DNA of 64,000 nucleotides from Nitrospira sp. (GCA_030123605.1 CP126123.1:2832001-2896000); one strand, 5' to 3'. Shown: positions 26,516-38,111, counted from the stretch's first letter. Notes: a model not told the origin generated them from the letters alone. Program-made: numbers and translations.

Positions 26516-26766
26516 TCCCGCAATTTACTACACAGCACTCAATTTGACGACACGCCCTAGGGCTCCTTCGTTGACCGACAGACACAGGATCGCGAGCGAT
26601 CCGGCAAACCAGCCCCTCTTCCAGAACCAACGGTCCCTCCCCATCCCGACCTCCAGGAAAGGTGATGATCCCATTCTTCCGCCCCTCTTCCGCGTAGAAA
26701 ACGGGCGGGAGTATAACTCAGCACGAAGGGGGCAATCCAGCGAGCGTTGGCGGCTCCGCGACAGTA

Positions 26767-28323
26767 TCAGAAGAACAGCCGCATGCTCACGAACACGTAA
26801 TCCGTGTTCTTGTCGTTCGGGGAACCGGCGATGCCTTCTCGCAAGAGGTTGCCGTAGTAACTCCCTTTGATGAGGTAGAGCCATCCGGCTTCCAGGAGCA
26901 GATTCGGGCTCGCGGTCCAGGCCACACGCAGATCACACTCCGACCCGAGGTAATTGCCGCTGCGTCCGCTCCTATCTTGCAACCCGGCTCCGATAAACTC
27001 GTCCTTCGATTGCGCCAGCCAATAGAACCGCTGCTTCAGGGCGACACGCACGGTATCGGAAGGGTGCAGGGCAAAGAAAATACCCGGAGAACTCAGATTT
27101 GACCGGTTGAAGAGCGACCAGATGCCGGTGTGGGTAAAATCAAAATTGCGTGCGCCATAAAGCGAATCGAACCGGCCGTTCCTGCGGTCGTTCGGGTCTT
27201 TGTCGCCACTGGCGTAATCGTAGAGCACACGGACGACGGGACTCCAGGGCACGGCGAAGGTATAGCCGATTTCCGCATGTTGATTGAACGCGAAGACGGG
27301 GAGCGGTGTACCGCCGACCAAAGTTCCACCGGCCTGCAACGCCGATTTCCCGAACTGATAAATCGACTCCACCTCATAGTCGTAAGCGCCCCTGTGCGCC
27401 GGTCTAAAGAGACGAAACCCCGCTGAATAGAGGTTCTGTCGTTCTCCGTGGGCGGACTCTTCGTTTTGAATGCTGCCGCTGCTCGGAGCGCGATCGTTCT
27501 GCGAGGTGTAATACAGGTACAGTTCCGTATACACCCATGGAAGACGCCGCTCCTGGTACAAGATGCCGGCCAAGAGGGTATTGGTATCGACTTGATCCGG
27601 CGATGTCTGCTGATTCCTGATCGGACGCATCACGAAGGTCCGGACCTTCCACTCGTCGGTGGTTCCCAGTATCCAGTGAGCACCCAGGAAGGAACTGGGA
27701 ACGTTGGTGAAGTTGACCCGAGCAAACAGGCGACGGCTCCCAAGATCCAGAGTGAATTTTCCCACCCGCAACTCGGAAGGGACAGAGGACCCGAGGAATC
27801 GGTCCGTCCGGATGCCGAGATAGAGTTGCAACAGATCGTTACGGTCTTCCATCTTGCCGTTGACCGTGAGGCCGACGTTATAGAGCGGACGGGCGTCGAG
27901 AAACTCGGCAAACAACAGGAACGGTTTGTACCGTACGCCGAGTTGAGCCAGCGTCCGTTCAGAAAATTGCGCCCCACCGGTCGTCTCGTTTTTTCTGAGG
28001 GGTTGGCTATAGGACTCATACCGCCAACGAGACTGGAGACCGAGATGGAGCCAGTCCGGCACATTCAGCGCTCGGTCCAAATGGAACCGTGATTGGGGAA
28101 CCTGCTGTCCGAAATCGTCGGAAAAGATGATGCGCTGAGAACGCTGATCGAGCGGCCGCCCCTCCCGGTCCTGAAGGGGTTCGATTTTCATGATCGGAGT
28201 GGGCGAGGGGTCCTGCGCAGGACGCGCCTCCTGGACGTCACCGGCCGAGGCCGTAGTCCCGGCGAACATCAGGAGACACAGACAGAACCCGATCGACAGG
28301 GTCAGCGATCGACGTTCACGCAT
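26767..28323 (-). CDS. Alginate-export-type outer-membrane β-barrel protein
   Basis: The 518-residue protein has a signal peptide (about 1-28, ending TASAG) and then a long series of amphipathic β-strands with Tyr, Trp and Phe, ending in VSMRLFF with the C-terminal aromatic residue used for barrel assembly. The pattern WRYESY, RVGKFTLDLGSRRL and VRVLYDYASGDKDPND is that of the alginate_exp family, which forms outer-membrane channels. ATG 28323 is preferred over the in-frame TTG 28335. It follows the DUF4412 gene by 50 bases and is probably cotranscribed. The substrate is unknown. Confidence 0.85.
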   Translation of the reverse strand: MRERRSLTLSIGFCLCLLMFAGTTASAGDVQEARPAQDPSPTPIMKIEPLQDREGRPLDQRSQRIIFSDDFGQQVPQSRFHLDRALNVPDWLHLGLQSRWRYESYSQPLRKNETTGGAQFSERTLAQLGVRYKPFLLFAEFLDARPLYNVGLTVNGKMEDRNDLLQLYLGIRTDRFLGSSVPSELRVGKFTLDLGSRRLFARVNFTNVPSSFLGAHWILGTTDEWKVRTFVMRPIRNQQTSPDQVDTNTLLAGILYQERRLPWVYTELYLYYTSQNDRAPSSGSIQNEESAHGERQNLYSAGFRLFRPAHRGAYDYEVESIYQFGKSALQAGGTLVGGTPLPVFAFNQHAEIGYTFAVPWSPVVRVLYDYASGDKDPNDRRNGRFDSLYGARNFDFTHTGIWSLFNRSNLSSPGIFFALHPSDTVRVALKQRFYWLAQSKDEFIGAGLQDRSGRSGNYLGSECDLRVAWTASPNLLLEAGWLYLIKGSYYGNLLREGIAGSPNDKNTDYVFVSMRLFF

Positions 28324-28373
28324 CGGGGCGCGCAACGGACGTCAGGATCACCGGGGGAGTCTGGACGGCGCCC

Positions 28374-29246
28374 CTATTGCCCGTCCTGCTGCTTCTTCTT
28401 CATCATTTCGCCGAACTGTTTCATCATCTCTTTCACATCCGGCTGCTGCCCGCCTTCGCCGGAAGGCTCCGCAACAGTACCCTGGCCTGCCTTTCGCTTC
28501 TTCATCTCCTCCGCCATCTTCGAGAAGTCTTCGCCTGCCTGCCCCTTTCGCTCCCGCATCGCCTTCATCCGTTCCTGCATGGCCGACATATCCTGCTTCG
28601 CCCAATCGGCGGGAAAGGCGAACAGGGCATTGTCCAGGCTCTTCTTGTCGATGCTCGTCACTTCCATGCGCGAGGATTCTTTGCCCTCTTCATCATAGTG
28701 AATGCTCCGGAGTCCGAATCCTCCCTCCTCCACGAGCCGTTTCACCCAACTCGGTTGTGAGGATCGGCGCATTTCCTTCGGATCGATCCAGAACGTGGCC
28801 GCCTTTCCGAATCCCTTCGCCACGCAAATGTCGTTCTTCTGCCGATTTTCCTCCTTGTCCGTGATCCGCCAGATTTCACAGGAATAGCCGGCGATCTTGT
28901 CGGTCTTTCCCGTACGCTCGACCGTCTGCTTTTCGAGCGCCTCCTTGAGCTGTTCGCTCCGTTCACCGCTCATGTTGATTTCCATATAACTCTTCTGCCC
29001 CGGCATCGCCATTTGCATCGTCCTGGTCTGGGCATCGAAGATCACCACGTGCGTGTGTCCGTCGGGGCGGGAGGACTCCACCCGCGCCTTGTCGCCCTTG
29101 AGGTACCAGTCCATCGTACTCTGAATGCCGGTTCCCGCATGTGTGGTGGTCATATGGAGGATGCCTTCAAAATCTCCGGCCTGAACCGAGAGGGGGCAGA
29201 GGCTCAGCATGAGACTACCGACGACGATCGGCCAGCGTTTCTGCAT
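28374..29246 (-). CDS. Exported DUF4412-domain protein
   Basis: The 290-residue protein has a signal peptide (ending VQAGDF, about residue 23) and a DUF4412-type domain (about 30-215) with the pattern DWYLKGDKARVES, KSYMEINMS and GYSCEIWRI. The C-terminal 80 residues are low-complexity, rich in Lys, Met, Glu and Gln, with MKKRK and MMKKKQQ runs, and likely disordered or coiled. Function is unknown; the fold resembles LolA-like lipid-handling proteins by inference only. It precedes the barrel gene. Confidence 0.75.
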   Translation of the reverse strand: MQKRWPIVVGSLMLSLCPLSVQAGDFEGILHMTTTHAGTGIQSTMDWYLKGDKARVESSRPDGHTHVVIFDAQTRTMQMAMPGQKSYMEINMSGERSEQLKEALEKQTVERTGKTDKIAGYSCEIWRITDKEENRQKNDICVAKGFGKAATFWIDPKEMRRSSQPSWVKRLVEEGGFGLRSIHYDEEGKESSRMEVTSIDKKSLDNALFAFPADWAKQDMSAMQERMKAMRERKGQAGEDFSKMAEEMKKRKAGQGTVAEPSGEGGQQPDVKEMMKQFGEMMKKKQQDGQ

Positions 29247-29531
29247 GGTATGCGCTCCTGGTTAAAGTAAAAGCCCGTGAAGAACAGTCGTCAGTGTAGC
29301 CGAAGGCCGTCAACGACACCAGCGGCAGTCCGCGGCATCGGCGGGACGATAGGCCGACCTCGCCGCACACGATCCTCACCTTGTCGAAACCCACCTCTTG
29401 GGCGCCGGAGGAGAGGAGAAATCCATCGCGAGAAGCGCCGGCACCGCCAGCTCGGCCGACAATTCTTCACACTCGTTGATCTGAATGATTAGGGGAACAT
29501 GAAGTGACAGGCGTGGCTCATGAAGGTCAGG
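29247..29531. other. Intergenic region, no gene seen
   Basis: The stretch between the DUF4412 and otsB genes is free of ORFs with ribosome sites; composition is that of bulk DNA. I see no clear terminator or promoter. Confidence 0.4.
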
Positions 29532-30299
29532 TCATGTCGTCCGCTTGCGCGCCTGGGCGAGGTACTCCAACAACAGACCGATCTGCGACTGCCGTTCCAG
29601 ATAACATTCCGCGGCGGAGGTCGCCTTTTTCCCGACGCGCACCGTAACGATCCGCTCATCCGGCAACGAAAAGACGTCTTCGTCGGTATCGTCGTCGCCG
29701 ACGTACAGCGCGGCGGAACTGTTGAGCTGGTGCATCAATTCCAAAATGGCAGTTCCCTTGTGCAGGTTGCCGGGTGGAATGGCATTCACCACCGATTTTC
29801 CCAACACGAGACGCGGCGCCGGTGACAACGTCGCAACCGAATGAAAGATCGCTTCGCGCGCGTCTGGCGGTGAGCAGGCCTGCCGATAGTGGAACGTCAG
29901 CGAGTAGGTCTTGTCCTCCACGACCACACCGGCCTTGGTCAGGCTCGATTCGTCTCTCAACACCGTCTTGAGCCAGGCACGGCAACAGTCCCGCGCCTGG
30001 TGCATGACCCGTTCTGATGTGTGCAACCCTTCGAGTCCGTGATTCCCGACCAGGTGCGCGGGAATACCGTCCAGGCGCGGCCGGAGGTCCGCGAGGGAGC
30101 GCCCGGAAATGATGGCGGTCGGTGCCTGCAGCGCCAGGGCATGCAGCGCATCGTGAACCGGTTGCGCCAGGGTTGCCGCATGCCGGTCCTGAACGATTCG
30201 CGCCAGCGTGCCGTCGAAATCGAACGCAAAGAGCACCGCCTCCCGGCCGGCTACTCGATCGAGGATGCGCTTCCCTGGCGCTCTGAGCGCGTACTGCAT
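29532..30299 (-). CDS. otsB: Trehalose-6-phosphate phosphatase
   Basis: OtsB removes phosphate from trehalose-6-phosphate, the last step of the OtsAB route. The 255-residue HAD-family protein shows FAFDFDGTLARI (nucleophile and acid Asp), ISGRSLADLRPRL, GNHGLEG and YVGDDDTDEDVF (metal-binding Asp). The start is ATG 30299 (MQYALRAPGKR), eight bases after the otsA stop; the longer frame upstream overlaps otsA. The pair forms an operon. Confidence 0.93.
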   Translation of the reverse strand: MQYALRAPGKRILDRVAGREAVLFAFDFDGTLARIVQDRHAATLAQPVHDALHALALQAPTAIISGRSLADLRPRLDGIPAHLVGNHGLEGLHTSERVMHQARDCCRAWLKTVLRDESSLTKAGVVVEDKTYSLTFHYRQACSPPDAREAIFHSVATLSPAPRLVLGKSVVNAIPPGNLHKGTAILELMHQLNSSAALYVGDDDTDEDVFSLPDERIVTVRVGKKATSAAECYLERQSQIGLLLEYLAQARKRTT

Positions 30300-30307
30300 G
30301 GGTGAGG

Positions 30308-32539
<2,232 letters not shown>

Positions 32540-32577
32540 CGGTACTCCCGCAGTTTACTTTGCAGCAAAAATCTCTT

Positions 32578-34374
32578 ATGGTCAGGGGCATGTACCACTA
32601 CGGCCTGATCGGCAACTGCCATGTGTCCGCCCATATCCACGAAAGCGGGTCGGTCGATTGGCTCTGCCTGCCCAGGCCGGACAGTGATCCCGTCTTCGGC
32701 CGGATCCTCGATCCGAACGGGGGGCATTTTTCCATATCAAGCCCTACGGACTCGACTCAAGTCAAGACGACGCAACGCTATCTCCCCAATACAAATATTC
32801 TGGTGACCCAGGTGTCTACGTCCAAGGGAGACACCTTCAAGATTACGGACTTTTGCCCGCGCTTCGAACAGTATGGTCGCCTCTATCGGCCCGCCGCCCT
32901 CTTCCGTATCGTCGAACCGCTGGCCGGCACCCCATCGATCCGGGTGAGTTGCCGTCCCGTCACGGGATGGGACAAGGACTATGCCCGGGGAATGCGGGGC
33001 AACAGCCACGTCCGTTATGATATCCGCGGGGAGTACCTCCGGCTGTTGACCAACATGCCCTTGACCTATCTGTACGAGGAACGGCCCTTCGCCCTTACCG
33101 AGAAGACCTACTTCGCCTTGACCTGGGGCTTGGGTATCGAAGACGACCTGGAGAAAGTCAGTCAGGAATTTCTCGACCAGACGGCCCGCTACTGGCGCAT
33201 GTGGGTGAAAGATTGCTCGATCCCGGTCCTGCATCAGGAAGAAGTCATCCGTTCGGCCTTGGCACTCAAACTCCATTGTTACGAAGACACGGGGGCCATC
33301 CTGGCAGCCCTGACCACCAGCCTGCCGGAGGAGCCGGGCGGGCCGCGCAATTGGGACTACCGCTACTGCTGGCTGCGCGACGCCTACTTTTCCCTCACGG
33401 CCTTCCAGAACCTTGGGCATTTCGAGGAAATGGAGGGGTTTCTCAAATTCCTGCTGAATATCGCCTATACCCACGAACATTCCCGGGAACGGCTGGCCCC
33501 GGTCTACACGTTGAGCCAGGACCCTCCACTGCCGGAAACCGAACATCAAAATTGGGCCGGTTTCCAGGGCAGTGCGCCGGCGCGCAGCAACAATCAAGCG
33601 GCGGAACATATCCAAAACGACGTTTACGGCGAGCTGGTCCTCGCGTTGGCACCGATCTTTTTCGACAACCGCTTCTACGACTTACGTACCAAGGACCAGG
33701 AGCAGCTCGTCGCCAACCTGGCTCGGCTCTGTGAACGGACCATCGCCCAGCCGGACGCAGGACTGTGGGAGATTCGCAACGGCTGGCGGGAACATTCATT
33801 CTCAAATTTGATGTGCTGGGCTGGGCTCGACAGGGCACACCGCATGCAACAGGCCGGATTCCTCCCCTCCTTGACGTTCGATGTCGACACGGCCCGCGCC
33901 AGGGCAGCGCAGGCGCTCCTGAACGCCACGAAAGACGGGGCCCTCCGTAACGGTCCTAAGGATGACACCTATGACGCCTCGATGGCCCAGGCGCCGATCC
34001 TCGGCTTTCCGAACCGGGATGTCTGCGAAGCGACGATGAAGCACATCGCACAGGAACTGTCCGTGCAGGCCGGCGGGAAAGATACGGGGTTTTATTTTCG
34101 CTATCTGCGGACCGACGATTTCGGTCGGCCGCAATCCAGCTTCGTCATCTGTTCCTTCTGGGTCGTCCAAGCCCTGGCACGGCTCGGCCGGATGGAAGAA
34201 GCGCAGCGGATCATGGCTCAGGTGCTCACCGGAGCCAATCACCTCGGGCTCTTCTCGGAACACTTCGTGCCCGAGACGCGCACCCAGCTCGGTAATTTCC
34301 CTCAAGCCTACTCCCACGTCGGCCTGATCAACGCCGCCTTCGCCGTCAGCCCGCCTTGGACGACGGTGCTGTAA
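32578..34374 (+). CDS. GH15-family glycoside hydrolase (glucoamylase- or trehalase-like)
   Basis: The roughly 598-residue protein has the N-terminal β-domain (GLIGNCHVSAHIHESGSVDW, LCLPRPDSDPVFGRIL) and an (α/α)6 barrel with NWDYRYCWLRDAYFSL (general-acid region), LYEIR-equivalent GLWEIRNGWREHSFSNLM, and YDASMAQAPILGF. GH15 enzymes include glucoamylase, glucodextranase and trehalase; the divergent otsAB operon makes trehalase plausible, but this is inference. No signal peptide, so it acts in the cytoplasm. The start could be ATG 32590 instead; neither has a good ribosome site. Confidence 0.88.
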   Translation: MVRGMYHYGLIGNCHVSAHIHESGSVDWLCLPRPDSDPVFGRILDPNGGHFSISSPTDSTQVKTTQRYLPNTNILVTQVSTSKGDTFKITDFCPRFEQYGRLYRPAALFRIVEPLAGTPSIRVSCRPVTGWDKDYARGMRGNSHVRYDIRGEYLRLLTNMPLTYLYEERPFALTEKTYFALTWGLGIEDDLEKVSQEFLDQTARYWRMWVKDCSIPVLHQEEVIRSALALKLHCYEDTGAILAALTTSLPEEPGGPRNWDYRYCWLRDAYFSLTAFQNLGHFEEMEGFLKFLLNIAYTHEHSRERLAPVYTLSQDPPLPETEHQNWAGFQGSAPARSNNQAAEHIQNDVYGELVLALAPIFFDNRFYDLRTKDQEQLVANLARLCERTIAQPDAGLWEIRNGWREHSFSNLMCWAGLDRAHRMQQAGFLPSLTFDVDTARARAAQALLNATKDGALRNGPKDDTYDASMAQAPILGFPNRDVCEATMKHIAQELSVQAGGKDTGFYFRYLRTDDFGRPQSSFVICSFWVVQALARLGRMEEAQRIMAQVLTGANHLGLFSEHFVPETRTQLGNFPQAYSHVGLINAAFAVSPPWTTVL

Positions 34375-34502
34375 CTTCGCGCAGGCCCTTGCCGCCCTGC
34401 TCCGCCGACGGAGCAACGTTGGGCCCCACGAATGCCCATGATGAGTGGTGCGGTCCACGCCACCACGGAACCAGGTCGGCTCCAGGGTAGCAAGCGAGGG
34501 GT

Positions 34503-35066
34503 TTATCCGACCCGCGTCACTCGATTCGCGTCGGTGTGATGGAAGAGATCGCCTCGCCCCTTCATCTTCAGCTGCGTGTCCTCATGGTAGCTGAAGCTGT
34601 CGCGGCCATGCACCGTGACCGTGAGCTCGTAACGCACCGTCTTGAATTCCCGATCGAGAAACTTATTGGAGCAAATTCCATACGTATCCGATCCGGCCTC
34701 CGCCGAAATCTGAAACGAGGTGGCATCCGGTTCCACGGTGCCGCCGGCCAACACCGTGACTCCACGCGGGACGATAAAACAGCGCAGTACCTGTTTCGCC
34801 GCCGCATCCCACAACCAATAGCCGGTTTCTTCGTGAAACGGCGCATCCTCGCCCAAGCGCCAGGCCACCGTCGAGTATCGCAAGCCGTACAATTGCTGTT
34901 CATGATTGTTGACGGGACCGAACGGTTCGAACGTCAATCGTTCACGGAATTTGTTGCGCTCCGTGCCGCGATCATCCGACGGTGCCACGTCGTCGCCCTT
35001 GTCGCCCTCCCACACGCCGGCCAACGTCGCCAACGGACCCAGAAAGGGAAGCAGATCGTCACTCAT
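34503..35066 (-). CDS. Nitrobindin/THAP4-like haem-binding β-barrel protein
   Basis: The 187-residue protein begins LGPLATLAGVWEGDKGDD, where GxWxGxx is the family signature, and continues through a ten-stranded lipocalin-like barrel (YGLRYSTVAWRLGE, HEETGYWLWDAAAKQVL). Nitrobindins bind ferric haem and isomerise peroxynitrite; the C-terminal histidine in LFHHTDANRV could be the haem ligand. ATG 35066 is chosen because AGGAGGAAGGA precedes it. It lies downstream of a SnoaL-type gene on the same strand. Confidence 0.8.
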   Translation of the reverse strand: MSDDLLPFLGPLATLAGVWEGDKGDDVAPSDDRGTERNKFRERLTFEPFGPVNNHEQQLYGLRYSTVAWRLGEDAPFHEETGYWLWDAAAKQVLRCFIVPRGVTVLAGGTVEPDATSFQISAEAGSDTYGICSNKFLDREFKTVRYELTVTVHGRDSFSYHEDTQLKMKGRGDLFHHTDANRVTRVG

Positions 35067-35167
35067 GGTTGTCCTTCCTCCTGAGTAAGCCACGGACATG
35101 CGGCCGAACCACCGGACCGCAGCCGGATGCACTTCTACCAGAAGCGGGGAGAAAGACTCAAATGGGG

Positions 35168-35536
35168 TCACAGCCCAATGCTATAGCAAGCCGTCGCGCA
35201 AATGACCTTTCCGCTGCCGTTGAAGAAACAGGTCTCCGCGACCAGTCCACGATGACCGCGGTAGTGCAACGTCAGACAGTCGGCGCCGATGAGCACATCC
35301 AGGAGCTCGAAGCGAAGGTCCGGGAGCTTTTCGAGGGCAGCAGCCCAGTAGGCACGGATCGCCGCTTTCCCGGTGAGACGGCCGGAGGGCTCGTTTGCAA
35401 TGCTGATGATGAACGGGGATTGGAACTCGCAATCATCGGCGTAGTGGGCGAGGACGCGATCGAGATCGTGAGCGTTCCAGGCGTCTACCCACTCCTGCCC
35501 GAAACGGCGGGCACACTCATCTGTCATCTGTGGCAT
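35168..35536 (-). CDS. SnoaL-like (NTF2-fold) protein
   Basis: The 122-residue protein has the helix-sheet pattern of SnoaL/NTF2 folds: WVDAWNAHDLDRVLAHYADDC, then LTGKAAIRAYWAAALEKLPDLRF. Such domains act as small isomerases, hydratases or binding proteins; the substrate cannot be deduced. Two Cys-rich positions near the end (CFFNG, CATACYS) are unusual. It precedes the nitrobindin-like gene by about 100 bases. Confidence 0.8.
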   Translation of the reverse strand: MPQMTDECARRFGQEWVDAWNAHDLDRVLAHYADDCEFQSPFIISIANEPSGRLTGKAAIRAYWAAALEKLPDLRFELLDVLIGADCLTLHYRGHRGLVAETCFFNGSGKVICATACYSIGL

Positions 35537-35616
35537 GGATGGTTTCCTTGATCAGGTGGTGATATGCGGAGTCACCTTTTCCTCCCGGTCATACCTCGGA
35601 ATATGCGGCCGAAGCT

Positions 35617-37557
35617 CTATCTCTGTGCACCCTGAGCGTCCGCGGCCAGCAGGTCTTTCAGTCGCCCCAACGCCTCTGCCACGATGCGGCCTTGCGCGTC
35701 GATGTTGGCGATAATCTCGACCGGCGTGCGCTGATCGACCAGGGTCACCGCGTTCGGATTGACCGCTTTGAGGTCGAACACCGCCGCGTCGATGGCAGCG
35801 GCCTGCGATTCGAGCTCACGCGCGGCCTTGTCCTTCTCGCGAATCTGAGCCTCCAGCGCCGCGAGCGCGTTCGTACCGGCTTTATTTTTCTTGAGGCGCT
35901 TCAGCCGCTCCTTGAGATCCACCACCTCGGCCTTGATCTTGGCCGCCCCATCCAGCAACGGCTGCATCTCCTCGCGCGCCTTCGCGCGGCGCTCAGCGAA
36001 GTCCACCGTCCAAGAGTAGCGGCTTTCGCCTTTGGGCGTCCCTCGCTGCGGAAGGAGGCGGGCGTAGCTCGGAAATCGTTTGCCGCTGTTCGATTCATCA
36101 GTCCGCCACTCCGCCACCAAGGAAACAGGCAGGGCCGCATCGTCCAGCAGCGCTCCGGTTGGAGTAAAACCAAAGTGCGCCAACGTCAGCGGAGTCTTCT
36201 TGCCCACCTTCACCGGCGAGAGATCGTAGTACCAGATCCGTGTGGTCTTCTTGCCCTTGGTGAAAAACAAGAGATTCGTTTTGACGCCCGCTCCAGCCGT
36301 GGAAAAGACGCCACCCGGCAGGCTGACGATCGCCCAGAGATCGCACTCGTCCACCAGCTTGCGCTTGGTTTCCACGAAAGCGCTCTCATTGGTGCGAAAC
36401 AGCAGCCCTTCGTCCAGCACCATGGCGCAGGTGCCGCCGGGAGCCAGCTCCGCTAAAATGTCCTGCAGAAATAGCACCTGCGTAGCGCTGGTCTCGAAGG
36501 CGAAATTCTTCTGCGCGTCCTTCCCCTCTTTGCCGCCGAAGGGCGGGTTGGTCAGGATCACATCGAACTGCCGGGGCGCCTGCTCGAACAACGCCGCATA
36601 GGTAGCCCGCTTCGTCAGCGCGTTGCCGTGCCACAGGTTGGGCCGATCGATGCCATGCAAGACCAGATTGGCCAGCGCGATGGGAAAGACCAGGTTCTCC
36701 TTTTCACGGCCGAAGAAGGTCTCGTGCTTGAGTCGGTCAAGATCGGTGCTGGCGGGGCTCTTGCCCAGCTTACGCGCGATGTGTTCGTAAGCGATGGCGA
36801 GAAAACCGCCGGTGCCGCAGCAGGGGTCATAGACCGTCTGCCCCAACGAGGGGTCCACGGTATGGACCATCGCACGGATGACCTCGCGCGGCGTGAAGAA
36901 CTGGCCGCCGTCGGAGTTCTTCTCGCCCATCTTCAGCAACAGGTCTTCGTAGACCTGCGACAGGGTGAAGAAGTGTTGGTCGTCGAGGTGGTCGATGCTG
37001 ATCTCATCCACCTTGTCGAGGATGTCGCGCAGGTTGGATTCCGAATCCACCCGCACCCGTTCCACTGCCGTCATGATGCGGCCGATGATGCGTTGCTTCG
37101 GGCTGGCGCCGCTGCGGGGCAGATTGGTGCGCGGGTCCACGTCCAGGCTGTGTAAGTGCGGCAGCAGGTCTTTGTTGATGAAGTCGAACAGCTTACCGTC
37201 GCCCGCCGCGAACAACGCCTGCCGCTTCCAGCCGAAGAGTTTGCCTTCCGGCGTCTTGGGATGGCCTGGCTTGTTCGCCTCGTTCTTGGGCGGCGGCGCA
37301 GCCCAGTCCTGCCAACGGTAAGGGCTACGCAAGGCTGGCGCGAAGCTTGCGCCCACCGCTTCGGCTGCTTCCTGGTCCCGTGCCTCCTGCGCGTCGAGGA
37401 TGCGTAGGAACAGAATCCAGGTCAGCTCCGGCACGTATTGCAACGCGCTGGCGCAATTCGACCGGCGCATCACATCGCAGATGCTTTTCACGAAGGCCGA
37501 AAGCGAACGGATGCTGGAAATGCTCTTTGAGCTTTTCTTCAACCCGCCATTCCTCAC
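35617..37557 (-). CDS. hsdM: Type I restriction-modification methyltransferase subunit
   Basis: HsdM transfers methyl groups to adenine and with HsdS forms the modification complex. The 646-residue protein has the HsdM_N domain (about 15-190), the AdoMet motif DPCCGTGGF, the catalytic VILTNPPFGGKEG, and a C-terminal coiled coil (KAKIKAEVVDLKERLKRLKK...) for S-subunit contact. Its ATG 37557 overlaps the hsdS stop by four bases. Operon order is R, S, M. Confidence 0.93.
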   Translation of the reverse strand: MRNGGLKKSSKSISSIRSLSAFVKSICDVMRRSNCASALQYVPELTWILFLRILDAQEARDQEAAEAVGASFAPALRSPYRWQDWAAPPPKNEANKPGHPKTPEGKLFGWKRQALFAAGDGKLFDFINKDLLPHLHSLDVDPRTNLPRSGASPKQRIIGRIMTAVERVRVDSESNLRDILDKVDEISIDHLDDQHFFTLSQVYEDLLLKMGEKNSDGGQFFTPREVIRAMVHTVDPSLGQTVYDPCCGTGGFLAIAYEHIARKLGKSPASTDLDRLKHETFFGREKENLVFPIALANLVLHGIDRPNLWHGNALTKRATYAALFEQAPRQFDVILTNPPFGGKEGKDAQKNFAFETSATQVLFLQDILAELAPGGTCAMVLDEGLLFRTNESAFVETKRKLVDECDLWAIVSLPGGVFSTAGAGVKTNLLFFTKGKKTTRIWYYDLSPVKVGKKTPLTLAHFGFTPTGALLDDAALPVSLVAEWRTDESNSGKRFPSYARLLPQRGTPKGESRYSWTVDFAERRAKAREEMQPLLDGAAKIKAEVVDLKERLKRLKKNKAGTNALAALEAQIREKDKAARELESQAAAIDAAVFDLKAVNPNAVTLVDQRTPVEIIANIDAQGRIVAEALGRLKDLLAADAQGAQR

Positions 37558-38111
37558 ACTGTCACCTCAAAGGATGCTGCCACGATCCTATGAGGCAAAT
37601 TAGCCAGGTCATCAAGCTGGGTCCTGATCGACGATTTGATTAGGTCAGATTCTTTCTGGGCAGCGTGCAGAATATTCGAATATTGTCTCTGAACCTCATA
37701 GTCGGGCAAATGAACCTCGGCCTCTGCTAGCCTGGCAAAAAGCATTCTTTCTCTGACGGCACCTCGGGCAAGAGACAACACACATTCATGCCCCATGGGT
37801 GAACGCATCCAGTAGTAAAAGTAGTGTGTATCGACTACTCCCTCTCTTCCTATGAATACGACATAATCCGGACTGGTAATCCCAGGCAGTGTGGTTTCAT
37901 GCACATAGGCGATTGACCCGATTAGAATGCGCATCGGGTTATAGAAAATAGTCCCAGAAGTGACGGGCTTGTATTTTTCTGGATTCTTTCCCGGGGGTTC
38001 TTTGGCTGGAGCCAATCCGTCCACGGTGGCTCCGTATACGGGAAAGTCTTTCCACTTAGCCCCAATCCCACCCTTAATTTCGACGAGTGCATCGCCAAGT
38101 TTCATCTTCAT
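37554..38111 (-). CDS. hsdS: Type I specificity subunit, half-size (single TRD)
   Basis: The 185-residue product has one target-recognition domain (KLGDALVEIKGGIGAKWKDFPVYGA, IFYNPMRILIG, VDTHYFYYWM) followed by one conserved helix (EVQRQYSNILHAAQKE...). Usual HsdS proteins are twice as long with two TRDs. Half-size subunits can dimerise and recognise a symmetric site, as known for engineered EcoR124I and some natural systems. It sits between hsdR and hsdM with little or no spacing. Confidence 0.85.
   Translation of the reverse strand: MKMKLGDALVEIKGGIGAKWKDFPVYGATVDGLAPAKEPPGKNPEKYKPVTSGTIFYNPMRILIGSIAYVHETTLPGITSPDYVVFIGREGVVDTHYFYYWMRSPMGHECVLSLARGAVRERMLFARLAEAEVHLPDYEVQRQYSNILHAAQKESDLIKSSIRTQLDDLANLPHRIVAASFEVTV

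Larger units (their letters stand above)
25749..26556 (-). mobile_element. IS5-family insertion sequence, complete (808 bp)
   Basis: Perfect terminal inverted repeats GGCGTGTCGTCAAATT bound the element, and both sides carry the 4-bp direct repeat CTAG (25745-25748 and 26557-26560), a target type used by IS5/IS427-like elements. It holds two overlapping transposase frames. It disrupts the peroxidase gene. Confidence 0.93.
24747..26644 (-). pseudogene. Di-haem cytochrome c peroxidase (MauG/CcpA type), split by an IS5 element
   Basis: The catalytic part (24747-25748) has two haem sites, CASCH and CTRCH, the segment AFERTILSGNSPADRY and FKTPTLREIARTAPYMHDG, all normal for bacterial di-haem peroxidases that reduce H2O2 in the periplasm. 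The signal peptide is 800 bases away: ATG 26644 begins MGRDRWFWKRGWFAG, and the codons stop at the IS5 border (26557). Removing the IS and one CTAG copy restores the frame and a clean signal-peptidase site (GALA/EDPAS). As it stands no exported enzyme can be made, although an internal start (ATG near 25631 region is lacking; TTG 25631 possible) might give a cytoplasmic fragment. Confidence 0.88.
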
